From assembly GCA_028641055.1 (NCBI GenBank), contig CM054060.1, positions 240,650,833-240,714,832 of the forward strand: a stretch of 64,000 bases of DNA. Direction: 5' to 3'. The notes beneath the pieces are model-generated. The model was not told the origin of the DNA. It did not search any database and saw nothing but the letters and a program-made list of their open reading frames with translations. Within the stretch, counting starts at the first letter, position 1. Every line of letters starts with the position of its first letter. Made by a program: the position numbers and the translations under genes. Source of the DNA: Alopecurus myosuroides. Lineage: Eukaryota > Streptophyta > Magnoliopsida > Poales > Poaceae. Shown one piece after another: positions 44,012-55,761 of the stretch.

Positions 44012-45446
44012 CTAGGTTTTAGAAAAGAAGTCGGGGTACTTAGATCGCAAGCGATCCCCTCGTTCCCAGGTTGCTTCGTTCTCGGAATGATGTGACCAAT
44101 GAACTTTGAGGAACTTGATGGTTTGACTGCGAGTTCTTCGTTCGGCCTCATCAAGAATACGGACAGGGACCTCTTTGTAAGCGAGATCTTCCTTGAGCTT
44201 GATAGTCTCGTGGTCCACACCACGGACAGGATCTTTGAAGCAACGTTTGAGTTGGGAAACATGGAATACATCATGAACATCTGGAAATCCTGGAGGCAAC
44301 TGTAGCTGATATGAAACTTGACCTCGTTTCCCGATGATGGGGAATGGACCAATGTAATGAGGAGCCAGTTTGCCTTTGATTCCGAAACGTTTTCCACCTT
44401 TCAAAGGTGTGACTCGAAGATAAGCTTTCTCACCGATTTCATAACGAACGTCTTGATGACGACGATCATAATAACTCTTCTGACGAGATTGAGCTATTTT
44501 CAAACGTTCATGAATGATGCGAACAGTTTCTTCTGCTTCCTTGATTGTATCCGGACTGAAGAATGACCTTTCATCGGTTTCAGACCAATTCAGCGGAGTT
44601 CGGAATTTACGGCCATACAGAACTTCAAAAGGAGCCTTGCCCAAACTGGATTGATAACTGTTGTTGTAAGTGAACTCAGCAAAGGGAAGGAACTTTTCCC
44701 AATCCTTACCGAAAGAGATAACACAAGCTCGAAGCATGTCCTCAAGAATTTGATTTACTCTTTCAGTTTGTCCACCGGTTTGTGGATGGTAAGTAGTGCT
44801 GAAAGAAAGACGAGTTCCCATAGATTCTTGGAGACATCCCCAAAACCTGGAGACAAATATACTCCCACGATCTGAGACAATCCTTTTAGGAACTCCATGA
44901 AGACTGACTATTCGGGAGATGTATAGATCTGCCAACTGACTAGTGGTGATGGCCTCTCGAATAGGGAGAAAACGAGCAACCTTGGATAGTCGGTCCACCA
45001 CTACCCAGATAGCATTGTGACTCTTCTTGGTTTTGGGAAGACCGGTGATGAAATCCATACCGATTTCATCCCACTTCCACTCAAGAATCGGTAGAGGTTG
45101 GAGAACACCGGCTGGTCTTTGATGTTCAGCTTTAACACGACGACAAACATCGCATTCAGCAACATACTTAGCTATTTCTCGCTTCATTCCAGTCCACCAA
45201 AAACCTTGTACGTAGATACTGATACATTTTAGTACTACCAGGATGGATAGGAAGAGGTGTTTCATGAGCCTCTTGGAGTATAAGCCTTCTGAGATTCTGT
45301 GTCTTTGGCACCACCAAACGATTGCCAAAATAGACGGTACCTTTGTTATCAACATTGAAGCACTTATCAACTCCGTTAGCAATGCTCTTCTTGATGTTAG
45401 CGATGCCTAAATCATTCTTTTGAACCTTTTTGATCTGGTCCTCCAG
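44012..45446 (-). pseudogene. pol: Tekay-X integrase and chromodomain
   Basis: Catalytic integrase with GMDFITGLP, IVSDRGSIF and GQTERVNQIL holding the D,D,E triad, the CDVCRRVK half of the HHCC finger, and a GPF-type C-terminal module (KLAPHYIGPFPIIGKRG). The C-terminus is a chromodomain (VRILDEAERRTRSQTIKF, WSHHSENEATWE), which in chromoviruses directs integration to marked chromatin. The first about 70 codons of the open frame are out of register with the family (frameshift near 45215). It is separated from its own RNase H at 60255 by the Tekay-Y insertion. Confidence 0.9.
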
Positions 45447-45451
45447 AGAAG

Positions 45452-48400
45452 TGTCGCACCCGGACTTCTAAAGGATACTCGCCGTTCCGTTGAACAGTAG
45501 TAGATTGGATTACGGGGCTTACCGGCACCCGCGTCCTCTTACGAGTAGGCCAACACACGTATGTGTGACAACCAACCCCTATCTGTTCAGCGTCGACGTA
45601 AACTATCCCATAGAAATCAGGACACTACCATTGACGTACTTCATACCATACACACATGGTACGTCAACGGCTTTGAACAAACTGATAACACAACATATCT
45701 CTAAGACACAAAAGATTGAAATAAGTTGCAAATAGCTCTCACTAGAGCAGAGAATAGCAAATACAATCATCCAGAGGACACATGTCCCAACATAACATCA
45801 TTACATCTCAGCGGAAGCATTCAAAGGGGTCTGAGTACAGACAAATCAAAATAGGCTTAAGAAGCCGGAAACCGAAATAAAGACGGAGCCCATCCACGAT
45901 GTCTCGGATCCTGCCCGGGTCCGCTAACTACTCGTCAGCAGCCTCGTCAAACTCCACGTAGTAGCCGTCACCTGGATCCTCGTAAGCGTAGTCTGCGGAA
46001 ACCACAGCCCCAAAGGGGTCAGTACATAGACGTACTGGCAAGCAAGACTCACAGTTCACCAAAGTATAACCCGTCAACACCAAGTACAGATGCCTTGGGT
46101 TCAACGGAAGGAAGGGGATGTAAAAGATGCTGCAACTGGCTGCGCTAACCAACTACAGAGATTCTACCACTTCCGGCTAACAGAAAGGAGATAAGATCGA
46201 GTATTGTAACCAACTGAAAGATAACTTCAAACAAACCCATCCTGGATCTCGCCCCTTATCCAAAGAAGCAATCCGAGGATAACTCACACAGTTGGATTAA
46301 AGATGAATCAAGTTATTGTGACAATAATCCTATTACTAGTCAAGTTGTTAATCATGGGGTGTAAGGTTGTTAATCATTAGGTTCAAGTTGTCATGAGTAC
46401 TTGTTAGCCAGTACTTTCACCAAGTTAACCATAACCGCGGAAAACACGGCTTCTCGAGAAGATTTATCCCTGCAGGGTTGCACCAATTTGGCCGTACACG
46501 TATGAATAACCCGCCAGATGGGATGCCTCCCACCAAGCGGGGCACTCAACACAACTCAACTCTTCTTCGCATCAAGCCCAAAGCACCTTGGGCGCACGGC
46601 TAATCGAGCCCAGAAGAAAATGGACCCTAATAGCACTCTAAGAACGTGTCCCCCTATATGCCGACTACAAAAGTTCCACCCTGCGCTGGGCTCGCAAAAA
46701 CATGCATGCGACAAATGGAAAAACACGAACTAAATGAGAAGATTTGGACGATATGCGAACCGAATCAAATTGAGGGGGGCGCCCATACTCGCTTCCCACA
46801 TGCGGGTAGTGCGCTCATCATGGATCAGTAGACAAGACCCTTTTCCTATTAGGGTCGACACTAGCAGGCCTCAAAACCACACAGGGCCTCCTGCCGGTGC
46901 CTTATCATCAAATTATTATTTAACAATAACATTAGCATGATTGATTGATTGATTAAACATCGAGCCCCCAGAACATAATAAAGATATAGTAACTGAAAGT
47001 AACGGGTAACAGACTCGAGCAAAACAACCTAAGAATGCTAGTAAGGCACTGGCTCAAACCATAGGGTTGTAGGATTGGTGGTGAGGCAATATCAGGGTTA
47101 AGGGATTCATGTGATAGGTTCGTAACAGAAACAACTACCACTAAGGCTAGCAGAAATAGACAACGGAAAGTATCGGTAACCAGGGTTGAAAGGAACACAA
47201 TGGTTCATGTGAGTGATAACTTGCCTGCAAACTCAGCAGCCGGGTATTGAGCTAGATCCTCAGAAGGGGTGCTGTAAAGATCGTCTGTCTCAACGTCGTC
47301 GTCTATTCGAGAAGAAGCAAACAAACAAGACAGAAATATAAACAATCAATATCATGGCATAGTGCACAACCATGGGATGATGCATGTCAAGTTAATGGTT
47401 GCATCAAAATAAACTAGTTGATGAAGTGACACAATTTAAATGGACCCCTATGCAATTGGATTGCATATGGAAAAGGTCCATGCATTAAGTGGAAACAAAT
47501 GATCTATAATTGATTAACAGGTGAAAGTTTGCTTATCATGATGCATGCATGATGATAACAACAAAATAACAACAACAGATGCAAGTGTTAAAGGAATTTA
47601 ACAAGTGTTGGAAATTATTTATTAAGTTTGGAAAATTTGGGTTACTTAAAGATGTCACACAAGTATTTGTTGTTTTCATCAACTTAAAATGTTCAAAACA
47701 AATAACAAAATTCATATTTGAAAAGAATACCAAATTTTAGTTGGATTACATGTTTCAAATTTTGAAATAGGAGTTAGGATGAATTTATTATGTCTTAAAC
47801 AATATTAAACAAGTTTTAAATGAATTTAAAACAAGTTTGAATATTATTTGAATTTTATTTGGTCAAAACATAAATTCAAATTCACATTTGAAAAGTTTAT
47901 GCTTTGATGGTTTGAAAACATATTTTGCATGTTCAAAAATATTTTATTTTGAGCAAGTTATGATTTTAACAAATTTAAATGAATTAAACAAGGATTAAAT
48001 TATTTAGGCAATTTAAATTATTCAAACCATGAAACAAAATTTATATTTGAAAAGGTTATTCAAAATAGCAGGGAAAACATATTTTATTTGCATTTATTGG
48101 ATTAAGAATGAATTAGTTATGGAATTTAGAAATTTGCATTTGAATTATTTGAATTCAAATTTGAATTGCATTTTGAAAATTCAAAACAGGAAACAAATGA
48201 TACCAAAAGGTAGACAATTTAATTTACACTAGTGTGCATATTTTATTTTCATTATTTGAGTCTATAAAATAAAAGTTATAAGGTTTTTAAAACTAGGGGC
48301 CAATCTGTTAAAATAAAGGACTAGTTTTTGATTACAGAAAATGTTTAAAACTTTTTATACCGTACTGGAACCTACCCTAGTCACTGCCAGGGGGGGCCTT

Positions 48401-49931
48401 GGCCTGCGCGTGCTCACGTGGCTGCTGTGTGGCTGACAGGGGGCCCTCCCTGTCAGCGTGGAGGTGGAAAAAGTTGGGGAAAAATCCCGTGCGGGAGCCA
48501 GGGCTCGATCCCACGAGCTGGCCCTTGCGCGCACTGCCTGCTACCGCTACGCTGCTTTCGTTTGTTGTCAGGTAACAGGGCGCGGGGAGGATAACGTTAC
48601 GAACCAAGTGTTAACTGAATTTTTTACGCGCGCAAGCAACTGAACTTCGTCAGAGATGCGGTCGCCGGCGGTGAGCCGTGGTGGTGCTGCGTGCTGCTGC
48701 GATCTGGGGTGCTGGATGCGTGTGCTGGACGTGCGCAAGCAGGAGAGTAGGAGAGGGAGGAGAAAACGGTGCGCTCACCACCGTGCGTCGACGTAGCAGA
48801 GGGTCGGTGACGATGGCGTGACGGCGGCAGCTGCGACGGGGAAGAGGACGGCGGCGCGGACTCCGTGCTCCCTCCGGTGTCCAACAGGCAGAGGGTGGCT
48901 AGGTGGTGCGATTCCAGCACTTAGATAGGTGGGTGGAGCTGCACGGCGACGGCGGTGGGCAAAGATTCAGACGGCGGTCGCCGGTGGGGAAAAATAGAGA
49001 GGGGAAACGACGGTGGGAGGTGGCGATCGGCGGCGGAGACGAGGGAATAGGGACCTAGGGGGCTAGGGTTAGGTGTCTAGGGCTCCGTGGGGTTCTTATA
49101 GGGTCCAGGCGTCGAGGGATGCCGTCGGTGGCGAGCCACTGCCGCCGTGGCATGCTCCGATGCCCTGCCGTACCGCGGGGCGACGGTGGCGGCCAAGCGA
49201 AACGGTACGCGGGGTTAACGGGCTGGGCTGCGCGCTAGTTAGAGGGTTAGGTGGGTTGGGCTGGGTAGGTGCCGCGCGCGCGGCTGTTTGCTTCTTTTAT
49301 TTTTTTTGCTTTCTGTTTTTTTGTTGCAATAGAAAAGGGAAAAGATTGGAGGGTTTTAGTGTTAGGAAAAATCCTAGAAAATTAGGGTGAGCTCAAAATG
49401 TTAATTACAACCAATTACCAAGTTTGGATTTCAAAAAAATATTTAAATTTTTGTGCTGTTTGGAAATAAACCAAAATTGAATGAATTTCTTTATTAGATG
49501 AACATTAATAAAAACACACTTTTAACTAGGGTGACCCCTATGCAATTATAAACAAATGAGTTAATTTGTGTTGAAAACATTCATAATTTCAAAGTGGTAC
49601 TGTTTGATGCATTTGGTTTGAATTTTAAATGTGGTTTGGATTTTAATTGTTTGATTAAAACCATCATTTAAATAAGTGATCATTAGGGAATAAAATGAAA
49701 CAAATTGGTTGTTTTGATTTGCATTTCTTTATTTGAAAAAGATTGTAACATGACAAGTATGAAGTAAACATTTGAAATTGTTTGAGTTTCATTATGAAAA
49801 CAAAATAAAACAGATGCAAACAAATAGTAAACAAATGCAAACAATGAAATAAACATGATGACATGATGCAATACTTTAATTAAACATGAAAACAAACATT
49901 CTAGGGGTATTTTCATACTTGGGATGTTACA
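45452..49931 (-). repeat. 3' LTR of Tekay-Y (4,480 bp)
   Basis: It runs TGTCGCACCC to GATGTTACA, next to the PPT. It includes the conserved block at 46411-46480, an AT-rich middle (47300-48380), a GC-rich part (48380-49290) with a tRNA-like module near 48501-48550, and a minus-strand TATA-like CTATAAG near 49096. No ORF in it is believable as a gene. Confidence 0.93.
46411..46480 (-). repeat. Conserved LTR block shared by two Tekay families
   Basis: A run of about 65-70 bp (TACTTTCACCAAG ... CATAACCGCGG ... CACGGCTTCTCGA ... CTGCAGGG) is present here, at 56721-56790, inverted at 24721-24787 in the solo LTR, and at 41449-41512 in Tekay-X, whose LTR is otherwise not alignable by eye. Confidence 0.75.
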
Positions 49932-49969
49932 AAACGCCCCCCCTTGAAGGAATCGCGCCCCGAGATTCC

Positions 49970-52900
49970 TTACTGAGAAGTGAAAAGGTCCGGATACTTC
50001 TTGCGAAGATCCTCTTCGGTCTCCCACGTTGCCTCTTTATCGGAATGATGCGACCACTGCACTTTCAAGAACTTGGTGCTCTTGTTGCGAGTCTTACGCT
50101 CGGTCTCATCGAGAATACGAACATGGTGCTCCTCATAAGATAGATCATCTTGCAGTTCAATGGAATCATGATCAACTGCACGATCTGGATCTTTGAAACA
50201 CTTCTTGAGCTGTGACACGTGGAACACATCGTGCACCTTGGATAGTTTTTCTGGAAGTTCAAGACGATAAGCATTTTCTGCCCGCCTTGAGAGAATGTTG
50301 AAAGGACCAATGTATCTTGGTGCAAGCTTTCCTTTCACACCAAAACGATGAGTGCCTCTGAGGGGAGTTACACGGAGATATGCCTTGTCACCAGGTGTAT
50401 AGACCATATCCCTGTGCTTGCTGTCATAGTAGCTCTTCTGACGAGACTGAGCAATCCTGAGATTGTCACGAATGATACGAACTTTCTCCTCGGCTTCCTT
50501 AACAATGTCAGGGCCTAAGAGTGAACGTTCACCAGCTCTAGACCAATTGATTGGACTCCTACATCTGCGGCCATACAATGCCTCAAATGGTGACATGCCT
50601 AGGCTTGCCTGGTAGCTGTTGTTGTAAGAGAATTCAGCATATGGAAGGCGATCCTCCCATTTAATGCCAAAGGAGAGACCACATGCTCTGAGCATATCCT
50701 CGAGAATCTGATTGACTCTTTCGACTTGCCCCTGAGACTGAGGGTGATAAGCTGTGCTGAACAGAAGTTTAGTGCCCAATGATTCTTGAAAACTCTTCCA
50801 GAAATGAGAAGTGAAGATACTTCCACGGTCTGAGCTTATTTCCAATGGAACACCATGAAGAGGAACAATCCTTGCTGTGTAGAGTTCTGCTAACTGGCTA
50901 GCTGAGATAGTTTCCTTGACAGCAAAGAAGTGAGCTACCTTAGTGAGACGATCAATAACAACAAAGATTGCATCGTTGCCCTTTTTGGACTTTGGAAAAC
51001 CAGTAACAAAGTCCATTTCAATCATGTCCCACTTCCACTCAGGAATTTTCAGAGGTTGGAGTAGACCGGCTTTTTTCTGATGGACTGCCTTAACACGTTG
51101 ACAAACGTCGCATTCAGAAACGTATTGAGCAATTTCACGTTTCATGCCAGGCCACCAATACAGAGTCTTGATATCCTGGTACATCTTTGTACTTCCAGGG
51201 TGGATGGAGAGAGGAGTTTCATGAGCCTCCTTGAGAATGACATCTTTGAGACTTTGGATCTGAGGAACTGCAATGCGTCCTTCGAAGAACACAGTTCCCT
51301 TGTCATCAATTGAGAAGGACTTGAATTTATCATTTCCTTCCTTGATGTGCTCTACAATCTTCTTGATTTCAGTATCACAAAGTTGTTCAGAACGAATCTT
51401 GTCCTCGAGAGTTGGACTGGCTGTCAAACTAGAAAGGTAACCTTGAGGAACAAGACCAAGGTTCAGCTTCTGGAATTCTTCATGAAGTGGAGGTTGGCTT
51501 TCCATGATCATGAGATTATTGCAATAGGATTTGCGACTGAGAGCATCGGCCATAACATTAGCCTTGCCTGGAGTGTAAGAAATGGTGAGATCAAAGTCTT
51601 TAATCTTTTCAATCCATCTCCTTTGCCTGAGGTTTAGATCTGGCTGAGTGAAGATGTATTTCAGACTCTTATGATCGGAAAAGATTTCAGTTTTGTTACC
51701 CAACAAGTATTGTCTCCATTTCTTGAGGGCAAACACAACTGCTGCAAGTTCAAGATCATGTGTGGGATAGTTTTGCTCATGTGCATTCAACTGACGTGAA
51801 GCATAAGCCACAACTTGACGTTCTTGCATAAGAACTGCACCTAGACCTTGGAGAGATGCATCGCAGAATATTTGGAAAGGTTTGGTAGTATCTGGGCCAA
51901 CCAGAACTGGGGTAGAAGTGAGTTTAGCCTTCAGGAGATTGAAACTCTCATCACACTGCGGAGTCCAAACGAACTTCTTGTCCTTCTTTGTGAGATCAGT
52001 GAGAGGTTTGGCAATCTTGGAAAAGTTTTGGACGAAACGACGGCAATAGCTAGCCAAGCCAAGAAAACTTCTGACTTGCTTCACCGTCTTAGGGGGTTTC
52101 CAATCAACAATTGCCTTAACCTTTTCCGGGCCAATGGCTATGCCTTTGGCAGAGATGATATGACCAAGATATGCAACTTATGGAATCCAGAACTCACATT
52201 TGGAGAACTTGGCATATAGACGATGCTCGCGAAGTTTCATGAGAGTGAGACGAAGGTGTTCTCCATGCTCTTCCTCGGATTTGGAGTAGACTAGAATGTC
52301 ATCGAGATATACCACAACGAACTTGTCGAGGTATTCATGGAAGACAGAATTCATGAGTCTTGAGAATGTCGCCGGTGCATTGGTGAGACCAAAGGACATG
52401 ACAGTGTATTCATATAGACCGTAACGAGTGGTGAAAGCTGTCTTAGGAATATCTTCCTTTCTGATCTTTATCTGATGGTAACCCATCCTCAAGTCCAACT
52501 TTGAGAATATTGAGGCTCCAGCAAGTTGATAAAAAAGATCATCGATACGAGGAATTGGATACTTGTTTTTGATGGTTTTCTCGTTGAGAGGACGATAGTC
52601 CACCACGAGTCTTTTTGTTTGATCCTTCTTGGCAACAAACAGAGTTGGGCAACCCCAAGCGGAGGAACTAGGCTGAATGTAACCTTTCTCCATGTACATA
52701 TCGATTTGCTCCTTCAACAATTTCAGTTCAGGAGGAGCTATCTTGTATGGATGCTTAGAGATTGGAGCAGTACCTGGTTCAAGCTCGATCACGAACTCAA
52801 CTGCTCTGTCCGGAGGCATCCCTGGCAACTCTTCTGGAAAGACGTCAGGGAATTCACAAACCACCGGAACATTTTCAATTGCAGGAAGGGGTTTAGCATC

Positions 52901-54358
52901 GAGGTTGAACAGCTGAACAGATCTTGATTCATATGGAGAATAGACTATCTGGCCTGAAGGGTGTGATCGAGTTATTGACTTTTGAGCACAGTCAATTTTT
53001 GCTTTGTGGGTCTTCAACCAATCCATACCCAGAATGACATCAATGTCAGAATTTCCCAGCAACATGAGTGAAGCAAGGAATATGCGACCTCCAATTAGGA
53101 TTTGATTGTCCTTACTTATCTTGGAAGTCAACATTTGCGGTCCCGGAGAGTGAACAGTCATTTGATTGCTTAGCGGAACCAGAACTAGGTTGTATGCTTT
53201 TGCAAAAATCTTTGACACAAAAGAATGCGATGCTCCGGTATCAAACAACACTTTAGCTGGAATAGAGTTTACGGGTAATATACCGAGAACGACGTCAACA
53301 GCTTCCTCAGCTTTGTCGGCCTTAATATGATTCACCCTCGCGGTCCTCCCGACAGGCCTGTTGTTGGAGTTGAAGGCTTTAGCCGGGGGAGCACAAACCA
53401 TTGCCTGGTTGGTGTTGGGGCGAGTAGGTGGAGGTAGCTGCCTCTGAGTGCACTTATCAGCGTAGTGTCCAGTCTCCTTGCATTTGTAGCAAGTGATGAC
53501 ACGAGGAGGACCTGGCCTTGGCTGCCCCATTGGAACCCTCTGACTCTGCATCTGAGCTAGGTTGGGTGGGCGGGGAGCAAAGCCTGGAGAATCTTGGGCA
53601 TATGGAGCCCGAGTGACAGCAGCATTTGGCACCCAGATGCGGCGCTTCTGCGGAGGGGTGGTCATGTTGGAGGAGGAACCACCCTCACGTGAGTGCTTGC
53701 AGGACTCTTCGAACGCCTTGCGCCCATTTTCCTCATTGAGCGCGGTGTTCACGAGCTCCTCGAAGTCCTTGCACTTGATGTTGGTGAGAGCGTACTTCAG
53801 TTCCGGGTTAAAACCTCGGCGGAACCTTTCCATCTTCTTAGCTTCAGTGGACACCTCATCACCAGCGTATCGAGCGAGACGATTGAACTCGTTCTGGTAG
53901 CCAATGACGTCCAGCTTGCCCTGCTTGAGAGAGCAAAATTCCTCACGCATCCTTTCCATGAGACCATCTGGGATGTGGTGCTTCAGGAAGGCATCCTTGA
54001 AACAACCCCAGGTGATAGGATAGCCAGCTCTCATGGTCTGGTAGTTCTCCCACCAGGTAGCTGCCTGACCCTTCAGTAGGTAGGTGGCATACCTGACTTT
54101 GTCCTCCTCAGCAACGTGAGCAATGTCCAGAGCCCTGGCCATCTCCCTGGTCCAGTCATCAGCATCCAGAGGCTCACGTGTTGCCACGAAAGCTCTCGGA
54201 CCCATACTCAGAAACTCGTTGATGCTGACTCGCGGAGCATTCTGGTTGTTGTGCTGGTTAGCCTGGATCTGGGCCATCTGAGCCACGACCTGAGTCATCT
54301 GAGTCAACAGCTCCGTGAGCGGAGGTGGTTCAGGCGGGTTGCTCCTTGTTGGCGGCAT
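49970..54358 (-). pseudogene. gag-pol: Tekay-Y gag-pol polyprotein with one nonsense codon
   Basis: A single minus-strand frame of 1,463 codons, broken only by TAA at 52178-52180. Gag spans residues 1-340 (starts [24 protein letters not shown] knuckle [14 protein letters not shown] at 290-303). Protease has [11 protein letters not shown] (DTG at 373-375). RT has [23 protein letters not shown] and YLDD at about 684-687. The stop lies just after FSKCEFWIP; the frame continues with VAYLGH and [10 protein letters not shown]. RNase H contains [10 protein letters not shown] and SDHKSL. Integrase has [23 protein letters not shown] and GQVERVNQ, then GPF and a chromodomain. CAA to TAA would explain the stop. 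The copy could be mobilised in trans but not by itself, unless readthrough occurs. Confidence 0.95.
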
Positions 54359-54568
54359 CCTGAATAGACATGCATTTTAGCACAACAATAGAAAAGGATA
54401 GACTTGGTAACCGAAAGATAGATTATTCCGACGCATGAATAGATAACCAACAGGTACGTCATCACATGTTCAAATACATCAGAATATCCAACACACCAAT
54501 ACATGGTTCGAAAGACAAAGGATAACTAAACATAGCTAGGAACGGATACATCTGTACTCCCATGCTCA

Positions 54569-55384
54569 TCACGCAGGACGACGGTGAGTAGTACAACGAG
54601 AGATACGGTGAGGAGGAATCCCACGGAAGTAGGTAGAACAACGATCCACGTAGATCGGGACTGCTCTGAGAGCAACTCTCGGTGTGGTGAAGTAGAAAGC
54701 GTCGTCTCCCTGTGCTCCAAAGCGTGGAATCCCAGTGTAACCAGCTCCGAGGTTGAGAAGTGGACCTCTGATCGGCTCATAACCTCCAGCATCTGGTAAA
54801 CTACGTCCAACTGTCTGATGGAAACGTGCAAAGCGCTCATCTCCAACAAAGTCTGTGGTGTACGTAGCCAGACGAGTCAAAGCAAGGTAGAGCTGCTCCC
54901 TGACTGAGGCCAACTCCTGAGAAAGTGTGGTGGCAACAGCGTTACTGTGCCTCACAAACTGAGCGGTGGTGTGCAGCCTGGTGTTATCATGCTCGTAGAC
55001 ATCCAGGTTGTCGTAGAGGGTGAAGTAAGCTCCCGCTGAAGTGATGTAACCACGGGGGATGTGGCGATAGATAGAATCGTCAAACCCCCAGTAGTCAGCA
55101 CGGAGGACGGTGAGACTCACATAAGCTGCCTGCTGCACGGCCATATCCACTGTGGAACCTACTGCCTCGTAGCGGTGGACAACGCTCATGCCATCATCTG
55201 ACAGAATGTAGACGATAGCCTGGTAGTAGGTCTGGTCAAACTCTCGCTGCTGCTCGTAGACCTGGTACTCTGGTGCCCAATGGAACCCCAGATAGGTGAC
55301 CATGTCTCTCAGCATCTCCGGATAACCGGCGGTGCTCTCACAGCGAGTCATCCGAACCACCTGCGGGTAGAACCTGAGATCCAT
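54569..55384 (-). CDS. Extra sense ORF between PBS and gag of Tekay-Y (dsRBD-like N-terminus)
   Basis: An intact minus-strand ORF, 271 codons from the ATG at 55384 (frame open further up to an ATG at 55519). It begins MDLRFYPQVVRMTRCESTAG. Residues about 21-97 follow the pattern of a double-stranded-RNA-binding fold: a first helix, then APEYQVYE, then YYQAIVYI strand-like segments, then a Gly turn and a helix GSTVDMAVQQAAYVSLTVL where dsRBDs have GxSKKxAKxxAAxxAL; the basic residues are missing. The middle part is helical (about residues 140-190), and the C-terminus is Arg-rich. I chose Met 55384 because the upstream part is low-complexity and a CTGCAG acceptor-like site precedes it. The ORF is open although pol has a stop. 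Function unknown; not a standard gag-pol domain. Confidence 0.6.
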   Translation of the reverse strand: MDLRFYPQVVRMTRCESTAGYPEMLRDMVTYLGFHWAPEYQVYEQQREFDQTYYQAIVYILSDDGMSVVHRYEAVGSTVDMAVQQAAYVSLTVLRADYWGFDDSIYRHIPRGYITSAGAYFTLYDNLDVYEHDNTRLHTTAQFVRHSNAVATTLSQELASVREQLYLALTRLATYTTDFVGDERFARFHQTVGRSLPDAGGYEPIRGPLLNLGAGYTGIPRFGAQGDDAFYFTTPRVALRAVPIYVDRCSTYFRGIPPHRISRCTTHRRPA

Positions 55385-55746
55385 CTGCAGATGATTTGGG
55401 AGGTTTTGATTAGACGCCGGTAGAGAACTGGTGTGGAAAGCAACAACAAGGTTCAACGGACGAAAAGGGTGTTGAAAAGAACAGGATATTGAAGCAACAT
55501 CGGGGAAACACGAGACCAAAAACTCCTGAGGTACTACGGAGAACCCAAAACACGTGAAATCCTAACTTGAAAGTTTAGGTGAGAAGAGAAAACAACGTTG
55601 CACTTCCTTACCAGAAAAGGGTGGGTGGGTGGGGAAAGAAGAAAAATGGCAGAATTCCTACTCTCACGTTTCATTTTTCCTATATAGCTACAAAATAGTT
55701 TCTAGACTCAACTGCGACCAGTAAAAAGGGATCCTACAGGCGGACA

Positions 55747-55760
55747 GGCTCTGATATCAT
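55747..55760 (-). other. Primer-binding site of Tekay-Y
   Basis: On the minus strand ATGATATCAGAGCC follows the LTR end. It differs from the usual initiator tRNA-Met site by one base (TGGTATC to TGATATC). Confidence 0.8.
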
Positions 55761-55761
55761 T

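Noticed and set aside
54569..55519. Starting the Tekay-Y extra ORF at the upstream Met (55519)
   Set aside because: The first 45 residues lack the character of the rest; Met at 55384 follows an acceptor-like CTGCAG and begins the globular part. Not excluded.
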